Shown here piece by piece: positions 8,426 to 17,118 of a DNA stretch of 64,000 nucleotides (positions within the stretch are counted from its first letter, which is position 1; each line of letters starts with the position of its first letter). Source of the DNA: Roseateles_B flavus (GTDB lineage Bacteria > Pseudomonadota > Gammaproteobacteria > Burkholderiales > Burkholderiaceae_C); contig NZ_JBDPZC010000012.1 in assembly GCF_039872765.1 (NCBI RefSeq), positions 62,001-126,000 of the forward strand, in the 5' to 3' direction. The notes under the pieces are model-generated. The model was not told the origin of the DNA and made no database searches. It worked only from the letters and a program-made list of their open reading frames with translations. Both the position numbers and the translations under genes were made by a program.

Positions 8426-8821
8426 TCAATCGTCTTCCAGGCTGTCGCAGCCGGCCGTCGGGCAGAGCAGGCCGATCTGGCTCAGCAGGTCCAGGGCGTC
8501 GTCGCGCCAGTCGGGGGCACTGCCGGCATCTGCCGTGGCCGGCGCAGGCGTGCTGGCGGTCTGCAGAGGCGGGCCGGCGGCCGGTCCGCCTGCCGGTGCG
8601 GTCGGCGCAGGAGGGCCGGACGTGGTGATCGGCGCGGGCAGGGGTGGCGCCTGAGCCGCGAGCGTCCCGCCTGCCACCGGGGCGGCGTGCGTGACCTGCA
8701 TCTGCGGGGCTGGCGCTCCGTCGCCGTGACCAGCCGCCCGGTCATGGGGCCGCGGCGAGTCCTGCCAGAAGCCCAACAGCACGGCAGTGATCGCAAGGGC
8801 AAAGAACGCCGTGGTCTTCAT
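8426..8821 (-). CDS. Hypothetical small protein with Pro/Ala-rich linker
   Basis: Protein of 131 residues that I do not recognise. It starts with a signal-anchor or signal peptide (MKTTAFFALAITAVLLGFW), continues as a long Pro/Ala/Thr-rich low-complexity stretch, and ends in a short folded-looking segment (WRDDALDLLSQIGLLCPTAGCDSLEDD) with two cysteines. It lies 104 bases upstream of the RDD gene on the same strand. The frame is open far upstream, but the hydrophobic N-terminus argues for the start at 8821. The 88 bases between its stop and the RDD start contain nothing I can identify. Confidence 0.5.
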   Translation of the reverse strand: MKTTAFFALAITAVLLGFWQDSPRPHDRAAGHGDGAPAPQMQVTHAAPVAGGTLAAQAPPLPAPITTSGPPAPTAPAGGPAAGPPLQTASTPAPATADAGSAPDWRDDALDLLSQIGLLCPTAGCDSLEDD

Positions 8822-8922
8822 GGAAGGGGCAGAGCTGTGACAGAGGCCGCAGCATGCGGCGTGCGCCTGAGCGGCTCGCGTCTGCTCTGCGAAGAAATGC
8901 AAAGCAGGCCCCGGAGGCCCGG

Positions 8923-9507
8923 CTAGGTCGCGGGCGCCCGGGCCCGGCCCGCGGAGGCCAGGGACTGCTGCAGCGCCACGAAGGCGTCCATGGCGTCCCA
9001 CAGGGCCTGCGTGTCCAGGCCTGGCTGCAGCTGGGCCAGGGCCAGGGCGGCGGCCTCCAGGCTGCTCAGCTGGTGGGCCGCATGGGCCTTGCGGATGGCA
9101 TAGCGGCTGGCCGGCGTGGCCGTGAGCGCCAGGCGGGGCAGGGCCTGCAGCCAGGGCGAATGGCGCATCAGCTGGCGGCTCTGGCGCCAGGTGCCGTCCA
9201 GCAGGACCAGGCGGGGCGGGGGCCGCCCGGCCGCCCAGGGGTGCGATGGCGGCGGCGCGCCGGGGTCGGGCGGATAGAGCAGCAGCAGCGGATGGGCGTC
9301 CGCGAGCGGCGCGGGAAACTGCGCCCCGACCCGGCGCTCGCAATGCCGCAGGCACAGCTGGAGCAGCCGGGCTGTGCCCTTGGCCTGGCGGGCTTCCTCG
9401 GGGTGCTGCAGGATCAGCAGGGGCACGGCGTTGTCCAGCGGCCGGATGCAAGCGCACAGGCAGCCGGCCAGGGGGCGCTCGCAGCGCAGGCAGGTGGGGC
9501 GGCTCAC
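8923..9507 (-). CDS. tapT: DTW-domain tRNA-uridine aminocarboxypropyltransferase
   Basis: Protein of 194 residues of the DTW family, which transfers the aminocarboxypropyl group of S-adenosylmethionine to uridine 47 of tRNA (acp3U). N-terminal cysteines C6, C9, C16 and C18 (CLRCERPLAGCLC) form the family's metal-binding site. The name-giving motif is in VLLDGTWRQSRQL, and QHPEEARQAKGTARL is the conserved stretch before it. Length is typical. It follows the AsnC-type regulator gene by 7 bases on the same strand, so the two may be co-transcribed. Confidence 0.87.
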   Translation of the reverse strand: MSRPTCLRCERPLAGCLCACIRPLDNAVPLLILQHPEEARQAKGTARLLQLCLRHCERRVGAQFPAPLADAHPLLLLYPPDPGAPPPSHPWAAGRPPPRLVLLDGTWRQSRQLMRHSPWLQALPRLALTATPASRYAIRKAHAAHQLSSLEAAALALAQLQPGLDTQALWDAMDAFVALQQSLASAGRARAPAT

Positions 9508-9514
9508 CCGGGCC

Positions 9515-9973
9515 TCACAGCGCCTTCAGCGGCAGCGGCGCACCGCTCTTGACGCAGCGGATGGCGAAATTGCTGGTGATGTCCTGGACCATGGGCAGGG
9601 CCTGCAGGCGGCGCACGATCTGCTCGTAGTCCGGCAGGTCGCCGACGACCACTTCCAGCAGGTAGTCATGCGCCCCCGAGACCACATGGCAGGCCACCAC
9701 CTCGCTCATGGCCTGCATGCCGGACTCGAACTCCCGCACCGCGTCTTCGCGGTGGTGCATCAGCTTGACGTTGACGAAGACGGTGGTCGCCAGCTGCAGG
9801 CGCTTGCGGTCCAGGATGGCACGGTAGCCGCTGATGTAGCCGGCCTCCTCCAGGCGGCGCAGGCGGCGGGCGCAGGGGCTTTGCGACAGGGCCACGCGGT
9901 CCGCCAGCTCGGCCACCGAGAGGCGGCCCTCGCGTTGCAGCAGCTCCAGCAATTGCAGGTCAATACGGTCCAT
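9515..9973 (-). CDS. Lrp/AsnC family transcriptional regulator
   Basis: Protein of 152 residues with an N-terminal winged helix-turn-helix (DLQLLELLQREGRLSVAELADRVALSQSPCARRLRRLEEAGYI) and a C-terminal RAM ligand-binding domain (AMSEVVACHVVSGAHDYLLEVVV). Lrp/AsnC proteins sense amino acids or related metabolites. The gene is divergent from an EamA-type exporter across about 150 bases, the usual layout for a regulator controlling its neighbour, so it probably responds to a compound exported by that transporter. The start at 9973 (MDRIDLQ) fits family alignments; upstream in-frame sequence is shadow. Confidence 0.92.
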   Translation of the reverse strand: MDRIDLQLLELLQREGRLSVAELADRVALSQSPCARRLRRLEEAGYISGYRAILDRKRLQLATTVFVNVKLMHHREDAVREFESGMQAMSEVVACHVVSGAHDYLLEVVVGDLPDYEQIVRRLQALPMVQDITSNFAIRCVKSGAPLPLKAL

Positions 9974-10019
9974 GAACGGGCGTGAAGGGTGAAAAAACGC
10001 TTTGAGTGCCGATGAATTG

Positions 10020-10072
10020 GCGATAACAGGCTTCGCTAGGGCAATCCAGTGGCGAATGCGACCGATTATCGC
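10020..10072. promoter_or_regulatory. Possible operator between the Lrp-type gene and the EamA gene
   Basis: The divergent spacer contains an inverted repeat of GCGATAA (10020-10026) and TTATCGC (10066-10072), centred about 23 bases from each arm. The spacer is more AT-rich than its surroundings. This is a candidate binding region for the Lrp/AsnC protein; spacing of arms at several helical turns is common for Lrp-type octamers. No clear -35/-10 pair could be settled. Confidence 0.3.
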
Positions 10073-10124
10073 GCGGCAATCACCAGAAAATCTGCGCCAT
10101 TCAGTAGTAACCCGCAGTACTCCC

Positions 10125-11054
10125 GTGTCCAGCATCGCCCCCTCCTCGCTCCAGGCCGCCGGCCTGGCCCTGCCCGCCACCCCCGCCCGCAGCGCCACCC
10201 CCTGGGCCGGCTGGGCCGCCCTGGCCTTCACCCTGCTGATCTGGGCCAGCTTCTTCGTCTCGCTGCGTGCCGGCGCCCGTGCTGCCCTGGCCCCGGCCGA
10301 GCTGGCACTGGTGCGCTTCCTGCCGGCCGGCCTGGTCTTCCTGCCCGTGGTGATCCTGCGCTGGCGACGTTTCGCCAGCCTGCCGGTGCTGCAGTGGATG
10401 AGCATCGTGGCGGGCGCGGGCCTGCCCTATTTCCTGATTGCCGGCGCTGGCATGCGCCACGCCCCGGTGGCCGACGGCGCCACGCTGATCCCCGGCACCA
10501 TCCCGCTCTTCGTGGCCCTGATCGCCGCCTTCAGCCAGGGCCGTGCCGCGCTGAGCCGCTGGCCGGCGCTGCTGACCGTGGTCAGCGGCGTGGCCACCCT
10601 GCTGGCCTTCCACCATGGAGAGGGTCAGCTGGCCCAGGGCTACGGGCTCTTCCTGCTGGGCAGCCTCATGTGGGCCAACTACACCCTGGCCCTGCGCCAC
10701 TCGGGCCTGAGCCCCATCGAGGCCGCGGCGCTGATCTCGGTCGTGTCCCTGGCCCTGCTGCTGCCTTGGCTGATGATGCATCCGCCCCTGGGCCTGATGG
10801 CCCTGCCGGCGCGGGCCTGGGCCCTGCACGGCAGCATTCAGGGCCTGGGCGTGGGCCTGCTGTCCACGCTCAGCTACGCCTTCGCCATCCAGCGCCTCGG
10901 TGCGCAGCGCGCGGCCACCGTGGGGGCGCTGACCCCCGTGCTGGCCAGCTGCCTGGCCTGGCCCATGTTCGGCGAGGTGCCGGATGGCGCGACGCTGGCG
11001 GGCATGGGACTGATCCTGGCCGGCGTGCTGTGGAGCCAGCGGCCGCAGCGCTGA
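10125..11054 (+). CDS. EamA/DMT family small-molecule exporter
   Basis: Ten-helix drug/metabolite transporter with two EamA repeats: the first begins GWAALAFTLLIWASFFVSLRAGA, the second near GYGLFLLGSLMWANYTLALRHSG. Members export amino acids, nucleosides or other metabolites. The frame is open from 10002, but the first 41 residues of that version are basic, not membrane-like, and would cover the probable operator. The GTG at 10125 gives 309 residues, a normal family length. No good ribosome binding site precedes any candidate start (also 10056), so the start is uncertain. Likely regulated by the divergent Lrp/AsnC protein. Confidence 0.82.
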   Translation: MSSIAPSSLQAAGLALPATPARSATPWAGWAALAFTLLIWASFFVSLRAGARAALAPAELALVRFLPAGLVFLPVVILRWRRFASLPVLQWMSIVAGAGLPYFLIAGAGMRHAPVADGATLIPGTIPLFVALIAAFSQGRAALSRWPALLTVVSGVATLLAFHHGEGQLAQGYGLFLLGSLMWANYTLALRHSGLSPIEAAALISVVSLALLLPWLMMHPPLGLMALPARAWALHGSIQGLGVGLLSTLSYAFAIQRLGAQRAATVGALTPVLASCLAWPMFGEVPDGATLAGMGLILAGVLWSQRPQR

Positions 11055-11063
11055 TCACGCGCT

Positions 11064-12347
11064 TCAGCGGTACAGGGGCAGGGCGTCCACGCGCTGCCGG
11101 ATCAAGGCCATCATGCGCCGGTAGCCCTCGCCCTGCAGCCCGCCGTACTGCTGCTGCAGGGTCTCGGCACTGAGGAACTCAGGCAGGTCCTCGGTGCGGG
11201 GCATGAAATCCCGCTCCGGCGGGTGGGCCGCCAGGCGCCGCTGCAGGCCGACCGGGTCGCGCTCCGAGTACAGGCCCAGGTGGGCGCCGGCCTGGTCCGC
11301 GGCCAGGTCATTGAAGCTGAAGCCGCTGCCGCCGCGCGAATCCGCCACCTCCTTGTAGATGCCAATGGCATCGGCCAGCGGACCGCCGCCCTCGATGGCC
11401 AGCACCACCGAGACCAGCAGATGCTGGGAGAAGTCGTCCCGCCCATTGGCGGTGAGGATCATGGGCCGCGCCCGGGGCCAGCTGCTGGCGGCGGGCAGCA
11501 GGCGGCTGGTGTGCTCGCCCGCGGCCTGCAAGGCCAGGATGAGGAAGGCGGCGCGGTTCTCCAGCCGCGGGTCCTCGCCGGCCTGGCTGCGGCGCAGGGC
11601 CTCGGCGAAGAAGGGCGGCATGACGTCCGCCACCGAGACCGGCGTGCCCGACAGATGCGGCTCGCAGAGCTTCACCAGCAGTGCGTTGTAGTGCTGCAGC
11701 CGGGCCTGCTCCGCAGCGGGCCAGCGGGCGTTGAGGGCTTTCTTGAGGGAGTCCGGCTTCCACTCGTAGCTCATTTCCAGCTGCCCGGGGGCGAAGCCGA
11801 TGTGCTGGATCAGTTCGCCCGCCACGCGCAGCTCGGCCTGCGCGGCCAGGCGCTCGGTGAGCCAGCGCACCAGCCAGTCCGAGGCCCAGGTGGGCAGGGG
11901 CAGGTGGCCGATGCGCAGCTGGCGCAGGCGCGGCAGATTGCCCGTTTCCTGCAGCCGGGCGTGGATGTTGAGCCAGGGGCCGGCGCCCTGCTCGCGCAGC
12001 GGGATGCTGGCCTCCACCAGGGCCTCGTGCTGGGCCAGCTGGGCGGTGGCGCGGGCCTCACGGTAGCGGTTGACCAGGCGCCCCAGCAGCAGCTGCAGCT
12101 GCGCCTCGCTGAGGCGGACCACGCGCAGGCCCCCGGGCGGCAGCTGGCGCGGGTCGTTCTGGCGCAGGACCTCGCTGGCCTGCTGCAGCTGAGCGCCTTC
12201 GAGCGCCGGCGGAGGCGAAACGCTGGGCTGCGCCTGCAGGGCGAGCATTGCCAGCAGCAGGGGCAGCCCCAGGCCCAGGAACAGCATCAGCCAGAGGGTG
12301 CGGCGCAGCAGGCGGCCGAGCTGGGAACGTCGGGGGAGGGCGGTCAT
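11064..12347 (-). CDS. Conserved membrane-anchored hypothetical protein
   Basis: Protein of 427 residues without a function I can name. One N-terminal helix (LWLMLFLGLGLPLLLAMLAL) anchors it in the membrane, with a predicted periplasmic body. The most conserved-looking stretch is GGSGFSFNDLAADQAGAHLG near residues 340-360, resembling a motif I recall from uncharacterised proteobacterial proteins. A clear VLAIEGGGPLADAIGIYKEVADSRGG precedes it. It ends 9 bases after the convergent EamA gene and is divergent from the SNF2 helicase gene with only 60 bases between the start codons. Confidence 0.65.
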   Translation of the reverse strand: MTALPRRSQLGRLLRRTLWLMLFLGLGLPLLLAMLALQAQPSVSPPPALEGAQLQQASEVLRQNDPRQLPPGGLRVVRLSEAQLQLLLGRLVNRYREARATAQLAQHEALVEASIPLREQGAGPWLNIHARLQETGNLPRLRQLRIGHLPLPTWASDWLVRWLTERLAAQAELRVAGELIQHIGFAPGQLEMSYEWKPDSLKKALNARWPAAEQARLQHYNALLVKLCEPHLSGTPVSVADVMPPFFAEALRRSQAGEDPRLENRAAFLILALQAAGEHTSRLLPAASSWPRARPMILTANGRDDFSQHLLVSVVLAIEGGGPLADAIGIYKEVADSRGGSGFSFNDLAADQAGAHLGLYSERDPVGLQRRLAAHPPERDFMPRTEDLPEFLSAETLQQQYGGLQGEGYRRMMALIRQRVDALPLYR

Positions 12348-12407
12348 GGGCGCCAGTCTGCCACCTCGCCGGCAGGCACCCGAAAGCCAGCCTCGGCGCT
12401 GGCGACA

Positions 12408-14774
12408 ATGCCGCCCATGCCCGCCTTCGTCCCGCCTCCCGTGCCCCTGCTGCGTCCGCTGCTGCGCCTGCAGACCCTGGACCGCGGCGATGGCCTGCTG
12501 GGCCTGCGGCCGCACGGACGCCTGGGGCCGCGCGGCGCGCCGCTGAGCCTGATGCAGCTCTTCCTGGCGGACGCGGCCGGGGGGCCGCCCTGGCCCTGCC
12601 CGCCCGAAGGCCAGGCCGGACCGCATGGGCCCTGGATCCAGCAGCTCCTGGCCCTGGGCGCCCAGCCCCTGCGTGCCGATCACCTGCAATGGCGTCAGCC
12701 GCCCGCCGCCGCGCCCGGCCGGGCCTGGACGCTGCTGCTGGAGGAGGACTTCGGCGATTTCGTCACCGATGTCCTCCCCCGCCTGGCCGCCGAAGGCTGG
12801 GTGGTGGAGCGCCTGCCCGGCTTCGCCCATGAGCCCCAGCCGGTCAGCGCCTGGCATCTGGGGCTCAGCGCCGAAGGGGCCGGGGTCTCCGAGGCCGTGC
12901 CGCGCCTCGGCGCGCCCCGCCAGCGTGGCTCCTGGCTGCTGAGCCTGGGCCTGGAGGTGCAGGGCGAGCGTCTGGACCTGGCACCGCTCATGGCCAATCT
13001 GCTGCGCCGTGACAAGCGCTGGCTGGACGCCGTGGCGCTGGAGGCCATCGAGGACGACGACGTCATCTTCCTGCGCGCCCCCGGCGGGCGGCGCTTCCAC
13101 ACCCCGGCGGCGCCGCTGAAGCAGCTGATGCGCCACCTGCTGAGCCTGGTCACGCCGCGCCAGCTGGATGGCAAGGGGCCGCTGCGCCTGTCCGAGTGGC
13201 AGGCGCAGCAGCTGGCCCTGTTCGACGAGGACCGGGGCCGCTGGCAGTTCCATGGCCAGCAGGCGCTGGAAGGGCTGGTGGCGCGGCTGCGCGAGGCGGG
13301 CCGGCCGGCGCCGGTGCTGCATCCCGAAGGGCTGGGCCTGCGCCTGCGCGACTACCAGCTGCAGGGCCTGGCCTGGCTGCAGTACCTCGGTCAGCACGGC
13401 CTGGGCGGCATCCTGGCTGACGACATGGGCCTGGGCAAGACCGCCCAGACCCTGGCGCATCTGTGGCTGGAGAAGCAGTCCGGGCGCCTGGCGCAGGGCG
13501 CGCTGCTGGTCCTGCCCACCAGCCTGCTGTTCAACTGGGCGCAGGAGGCGGCCCGCGTCTGCCCCGGGCTGCGCGTGGCCACCTGGCACGGCGCGCCGCG
13601 CGGGCAGGCCCTGCCCGATTGCGACCTGCTGCTGTGCAGCTACGGCCTGGTCTGGCGGGACCTGCGGGTGCTGTCCGGCCGGGACTGGGACTGGCTGGTG
13701 CTGGACGAGGGCCAGGCGGTCAAGAACCCCGCCTCGCGCACCGCCCGGGCTCTGCGCCGCCTGCCTTCGCGCCAGCGCCTGGTGCTCAGCGGCACGCCGC
13801 TGGAAAACCATCTGGGCGAGCTGTGGGCGCATTTCGACTTCCTGCTGCCCGGTTTCCTGGGCGATGCCCGGGGTTTCTCCCGCCACTGGCGCAAGCCTAT
13901 CGAGGAGGGCGGGGACGGCCGCCGGGCGCGCTGGCTGGCCGCCCGGGTCCGGCCCTTCATGCTGCGCCGCCTCAAGGAAGAGGTGGCGCCAGAGCTGCCC
14001 CCGCTGACCGAGCTGCGCACCCTGTTGACGCTGCCCCTGCCCCAGCGCCAGCTCTACGAGGGCGTGCGGGTCGCGGCCGACCACATGGTGCGGCGCATCC
14101 TGGCCCGCCAGGGGCTGGAGGGGGGGCTGATCTCGGTGCTGGACGCCATGCTGCGCCTGCGCCAGCTGTGCTGCGATCCCCGCCTGATCGAGGAGGTGCC
14201 GGCCCGGCTGGGCGAGGGTGTGAAGCTGGCCTGGTTGCGCGAGCACCTGCCCGACCTGCTGCGGCAGGGACGCCGGGTGCTGGTGTTCTCGCAGTTCGCC
14301 CGCATGCTGGACCTGGTGGAGGCCCTGCTGACGGAGCTGAAGCTTCCGGCCCTGCGCCTCAGCGGCGAGACACCCGAACGCCAGCGCGGCGAGCGCGTGG
14401 CCCGTTTCCAGGCTTGTGAGTGCCCACTCATGCTCTTGAGCCTGAAGGCCGGAGGTGTAGGACTGAACCTGACGGCCGCGGACACCGTCATCCACCTGGA
14501 TCCCTGGTGGAACCCGGCCGTGCAGGCGCAGGCCAGCGCGCGGGCCCATCGCATCGGGCAGGACAAGCCGGTCTTCGTGCACCAGCTGCTGGTGCAGGGC
14601 AGCATCGAGGAGCGCATCCTGGCCCTGCAGGTGCGCAAGAAGGCGCTGGCGGACGGGGTGATGGGGGTGGACGGGGCCGCCGAGCTGCTGAAGTTCAGCG
14701 CGGCCGACCTGGAGGGCTTGCTGGCGCCGCTGCCGGCCCTCGAGGAGGGGGAGGACGAGCCGGAAGGGGCCTAG
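12408..14774 (+). CDS. SNF2-family DNA-dependent ATPase/helicase
   Basis: Protein of 788 residues with an N-terminal family-specific region of about 310 residues and a full SNF2 motor. Motif I is ILADDMGLGKTAQT, Ia VLPTSLLFNW, II VLDEGQAVKN (DEGQ where most bacterial relatives have DEAQ or DEAH), and III LSGTPLENHLGELW. Helicase C motifs are VLVFSQFARMLDLVEALL, LSLKAGGVGLNLTAADTVIHLDPWWNPAVQ and RAHRIGQ. Such proteins remodel protein-DNA or RNA polymerase complexes. No N-terminal SWIM zinc finger is visible. It stands alone, not next to restriction or defence genes. Met 12408 is followed by an alternative Met at 12417. Confidence 0.88.
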   Translation: MPPMPAFVPPPVPLLRPLLRLQTLDRGDGLLGLRPHGRLGPRGAPLSLMQLFLADAAGGPPWPCPPEGQAGPHGPWIQQLLALGAQPLRADHLQWRQPPAAAPGRAWTLLLEEDFGDFVTDVLPRLAAEGWVVERLPGFAHEPQPVSAWHLGLSAEGAGVSEAVPRLGAPRQRGSWLLSLGLEVQGERLDLAPLMANLLRRDKRWLDAVALEAIEDDDVIFLRAPGGRRFHTPAAPLKQLMRHLLSLVTPRQLDGKGPLRLSEWQAQQLALFDEDRGRWQFHGQQALEGLVARLREAGRPAPVLHPEGLGLRLRDYQLQGLAWLQYLGQHGLGGILADDMGLGKTAQTLAHLWLEKQSGRLAQGALLVLPTSLLFNWAQEAARVCPGLRVATWHGAPRGQALPDCDLLLCSYGLVWRDLRVLSGRDWDWLVLDEGQAVKNPASRTARALRRLPSRQRLVLSGTPLENHLGELWAHFDFLLPGFLGDARGFSRHWRKPIEEGGDGRRARWLAARVRPFMLRRLKEEVAPELPPLTELRTLLTLPLPQRQLYEGVRVAADHMVRRILARQGLEGGLISVLDAMLRLRQLCCDPRLIEEVPARLGEGVKLAWLREHLPDLLRQGRRVLVFSQFARMLDLVEALLTELKLPALRLSGETPERQRGERVARFQACECPLMLLSLKAGGVGLNLTAADTVIHLDPWWNPAVQAQASARAHRIGQDKPVFVHQLLVQGSIEERILALQVRKKALADGVMGVDGAAELLKFSAADLEGLLAPLPALEEGEDEPEGA

Positions 14775-14835
14775 CGGACCCCGCGCCTGAAGCACCCGCC
14801 GCCAGGACGGGCAGCGTCCCGGGTGTCACCCAGAA

Positions 14836-14861
14836 ATGCAAAGAGCGCCTCGTGGGCGCTC
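14836..14861 (-). terminator. Intrinsic terminator of the 53-residue protein gene
   Basis: A 7-bp perfect stem (GAGCGCC / GGCGCTC, 14843-14849 with 14855-14861) and 5-base loop are followed on the minus strand by TTTGCATTTC. It is placed 34 bases after the stop of the small minus-strand gene and also separates it from the convergent SNF2 gene. Confidence 0.65.
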
Positions 14862-14895
14862 CGTGGTGGATGGGGCCGGCTGGGTCCCGGTGAGA

Positions 14896-15057
14896 TCAGC
14901 GCTTGCGGTCGAAGCGCATCGCGCGGGCCAGGCTGCGGCGGTCGGTGCCCAGGCTGGCGGTCTCGAAGGCTTCGTGCTTGCGGCCCTTGTCGGTGTTCCA
15001 TTCGGTCATGGGCACGCGGCGGTTCTGGGCTTCGGTACGGTGTTGCGACTTCATCAT
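14896..15057 (-). CDS. Small basic hypothetical protein, 53 residues
   Basis: Short Arg/Lys-rich soluble protein starting MMKSQHRTEAQNRRVPMTEW and ending RAMRFDRKR. I do not recognise it. Support for being real comes from its own terminator downstream, a purine-rich AGGAAAGG upstream of the start, absence of a better overlapping frame, and codons typical of the genome. The long upstream frame (to 15309) is unlikely. The net charge suggests nucleic-acid or ribosome binding, which is only inference. Confidence 0.55.
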   Translation of the reverse strand: MMKSQHRTEAQNRRVPMTEWNTDKGRKHEAFETASLGTDRRSLARAMRFDRKR

Positions 15058-15271
15058 GGCGACTGGCCTTTCCTCTTGCTGGACCCCATCAAGCGGGTCT
15101 TGTGGGGCACAACGGGGTGGGCAGACAGGCGGTTGACAGCGCCGGCAAACTTTTTTCACGTTCCAGCCTGCCGCCCGGGTTCGCCCCGGGATCCGCCGGC
15201 CCGTCGTGCGACTACAACGTGAGGGCTGTCCCTTCCGGCTGTCCCCTGCTTTGTCGCTAAGCTTGCCCGCC
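15058..15271 (+). promoter_or_regulatory. Divergent spacer with a consensus -35 box
   Basis: No gene is visible in this 214-base spacer between the small minus-strand gene and the thioredoxin-like gene. A perfect TTGACA occurs at 15133-15138, followed by a T-rich tract, but no good -10 hexamer at 16-18 bases, so the promoter call is weak. Confidence 0.25.
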
Positions 15272-15637
15272 ATGTCCTCCTCGCTCGCCCAACGCCAACC
15301 GCCGCCCACCCTGGTCGCCTGCCTGTGTGCGGCCTGGTGTCGCCTCTGCGACAGCTACCGCGAGACCTTTGCCCAGCTGCGCGAGCAGCACCCTGGCGCC
15401 CGTTTCATCTGGGTGGACATCGAGGACGATGCCGAACTGGTGGGCGAGCTGGACGTCGAGACCTTCCCGACCCTGGTCGTGGGCGTGGGCGAGCAGCTGC
15501 GCTTCTGCGGCCCCGTGACGCCCCAGCTGAGCACCGCCCAGCGCCTGCTGGAGACCGTGCTCGCCCCCGATGCCGCCGCCGCCGCCGCCGGGCCGGACGC
15601 CCAGGCCCTGCTGTCCCGCCTGCAGCACAGCTGCTGA
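15272..15637 (+). CDS. Thioredoxin-fold protein with WCRLC active site
   Basis: Protein of 121 residues with a thioredoxin-like core. The redox motif WCRLC (in CLCAAWCRLCDSYRETF) occupies the position of WCGPC. FIWVDIEDDAELVGELDVETFPTLVVG matches the second half of the fold, with the cis-Pro in FPTL. A probable cytosolic thiol-disulfide or thiol-reducing role follows; the partner is unknown. The C-terminal part has a run of six alanines encoded by a GCC trinucleotide repeat, a likely site of length variation. The start at 15272 (MSSSLAQ) avoids a 22-residue upstream extension. Confidence 0.83.
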   Translation: MSSSLAQRQPPPTLVACLCAAWCRLCDSYRETFAQLREQHPGARFIWVDIEDDAELVGELDVETFPTLVVGVGEQLRFCGPVTPQLSTAQRLLETVLAPDAAAAAAGPDAQALLSRLQHSC

Positions 15638-15716
15638 CGCTGCCCACCCCTGACCCCCGGCAGGGGCGGCCCCGCGCGGTGACAATCGCGCCACCCACAC
15701 CAAAGAATTCACAGCC

Positions 15717-17093
15717 ATGACCGTTCAACTCAAGAGCGCCGCGTCGCGCGCCACGCCCATCGTCGTGCTCGATGCGGCGAGCTTCCAGGCCCTGAAGTCC
15801 AAGCTGCCCAAGCCCACGCAGAACTGGCTGGCCGCCATCGGATTCACGGCGCGCCCGGACAGCCACGCGCTCGTGCCCGGCGCCGACGGCAAGATCGAGA
15901 AGGTGCTGGCCGGCGTGGCCAGCGTGGCCTCGCCCTACGTGCTGTCGGCCCTGCCCATGGCGCTGCCCGAGGGCTCCTATGTGCTGTCGGACGAAGGCCT
16001 GGCCGTCGCGCCGGAGCAGGCCGCGCTCTCCTGGGAGCTGGGCAGCTACCACTTCGACGTCTACAAGGCCCGCCCCCGTGCTAGCGCCACCCTGCTGCTG
16101 AAGCCGGGCATCGAGGCCGAGCGCGGCCTGGCCACCGCCACCGCCATCTGCGCGGCCCGCGACCTGATCAACACGCCCGCCGAGCACATGGGCCCGGCCG
16201 AGCTGGCCGCCGCTGCCCAGGTGCTGGCCAAGCAGCACGGCGCCAAGTTCAAGCAGATCGTCGGTGAGGACCTGCTGAAGAAAGGCTTCCCGGCCGTGCA
16301 TGCCGTGGGCCGCGCCAGCGTGCGCGCGCCGCGCCTGATCGAGCTGAACTGGGGCAAGGCCAAGGATCCGCTGGTCAGCCTGGTGGGCAAGGGCGTCTGC
16401 TTCGACACCGGCGGCCTGGACCTCAAGACCCCCGAGGGCATGCGCCAGATGAAAAAGGACATGGGCGGCGCCGCCAACGCCATCGCCCTGGCCGGCCTGA
16501 TCATGACCCTGAAGCTGCCGGTGCGCCTGCAGCTGCTGATCCCTGCGGTGGAGAACGCCGTGGCCGGCAACGCCTACCGTCCGGGCGACATCATCAAGAC
16601 CCGCAAGGGCATCCAGATCGAGATCGGCAACACCGACGCTGAAGGCCGCGTGATCCTCTCCGACGCCCTGGCCTACGCCAGCGAAGGCAAGCCCGAGCTG
16701 ATCATCGACCTGGCCACGCTCACCGGCGCGGCCCGTGTGGCCCTGGGTCCGCAGCTGCCGGCCCTGTTCGCCAAGCACATGGACACCGCCCGCGAGCTGG
16801 TGGACCTGGGCCTGAAGATCGACGATCCCGTCTGGCACATGCCTCTGTGGGCACCCTACCAGCAGGGCATCCAGTCCAGCCTGGGCGACATCGTCAACAC
16901 CGGCCCCAATCCCATGGCCGGCGCCATCAACGCGGCCCTGTTCCTGGAGTACTTCATCGAGCCGCTGCAGGACTGGCTGCACCTGGACATCTACGGCTCC
17001 AATGCCAAGTCCCTGCCCGGCCGGCCCGAGGGCGGCGAGGCCCAGGGTATCCGCACCCTGCTGGCCTACCTGGAAGAGCGCTTCGGCGGCTGA
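15717..17093 (+). CDS. M17 family leucyl aminopeptidase-like protein
   Basis: Cytosolic two-metal aminopeptidase of family M17, 458 residues. The signature NTDAEGRVILSDAL is intact and the metal and catalytic residues can be followed in VGKGVCFDTGGLDLKT (metal-binding Lys and Asp), KKDMGGAANAIAL, and NTDAEGR. The N-terminal domain is shorter and different from PepA of E. coli, and resembles the second, PepB-like M17 type found in many proteobacteria, so I give no gene symbol. It follows the thioredoxin-like gene by 79 bases and ends in a hairpin terminator. Confidence 0.92.
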   Translation: MTVQLKSAASRATPIVVLDAASFQALKSKLPKPTQNWLAAIGFTARPDSHALVPGADGKIEKVLAGVASVASPYVLSALPMALPEGSYVLSDEGLAVAPEQAALSWELGSYHFDVYKARPRASATLLLKPGIEAERGLATATAICAARDLINTPAEHMGPAELAAAAQVLAKQHGAKFKQIVGEDLLKKGFPAVHAVGRASVRAPRLIELNWGKAKDPLVSLVGKGVCFDTGGLDLKTPEGMRQMKKDMGGAANAIALAGLIMTLKLPVRLQLLIPAVENAVAGNAYRPGDIIKTRKGIQIEIGNTDAEGRVILSDALAYASEGKPELIIDLATLTGAARVALGPQLPALFAKHMDTARELVDLGLKIDDPVWHMPLWAPYQQGIQSSLGDIVNTGPNPMAGAINAALFLEYFIEPLQDWLHLDIYGSNAKSLPGRPEGGEAQGIRTLLAYLEERFGG

Positions 17094-17118
17094 GCGCGGC
17101 CGAGCGCCACCTGCACGA

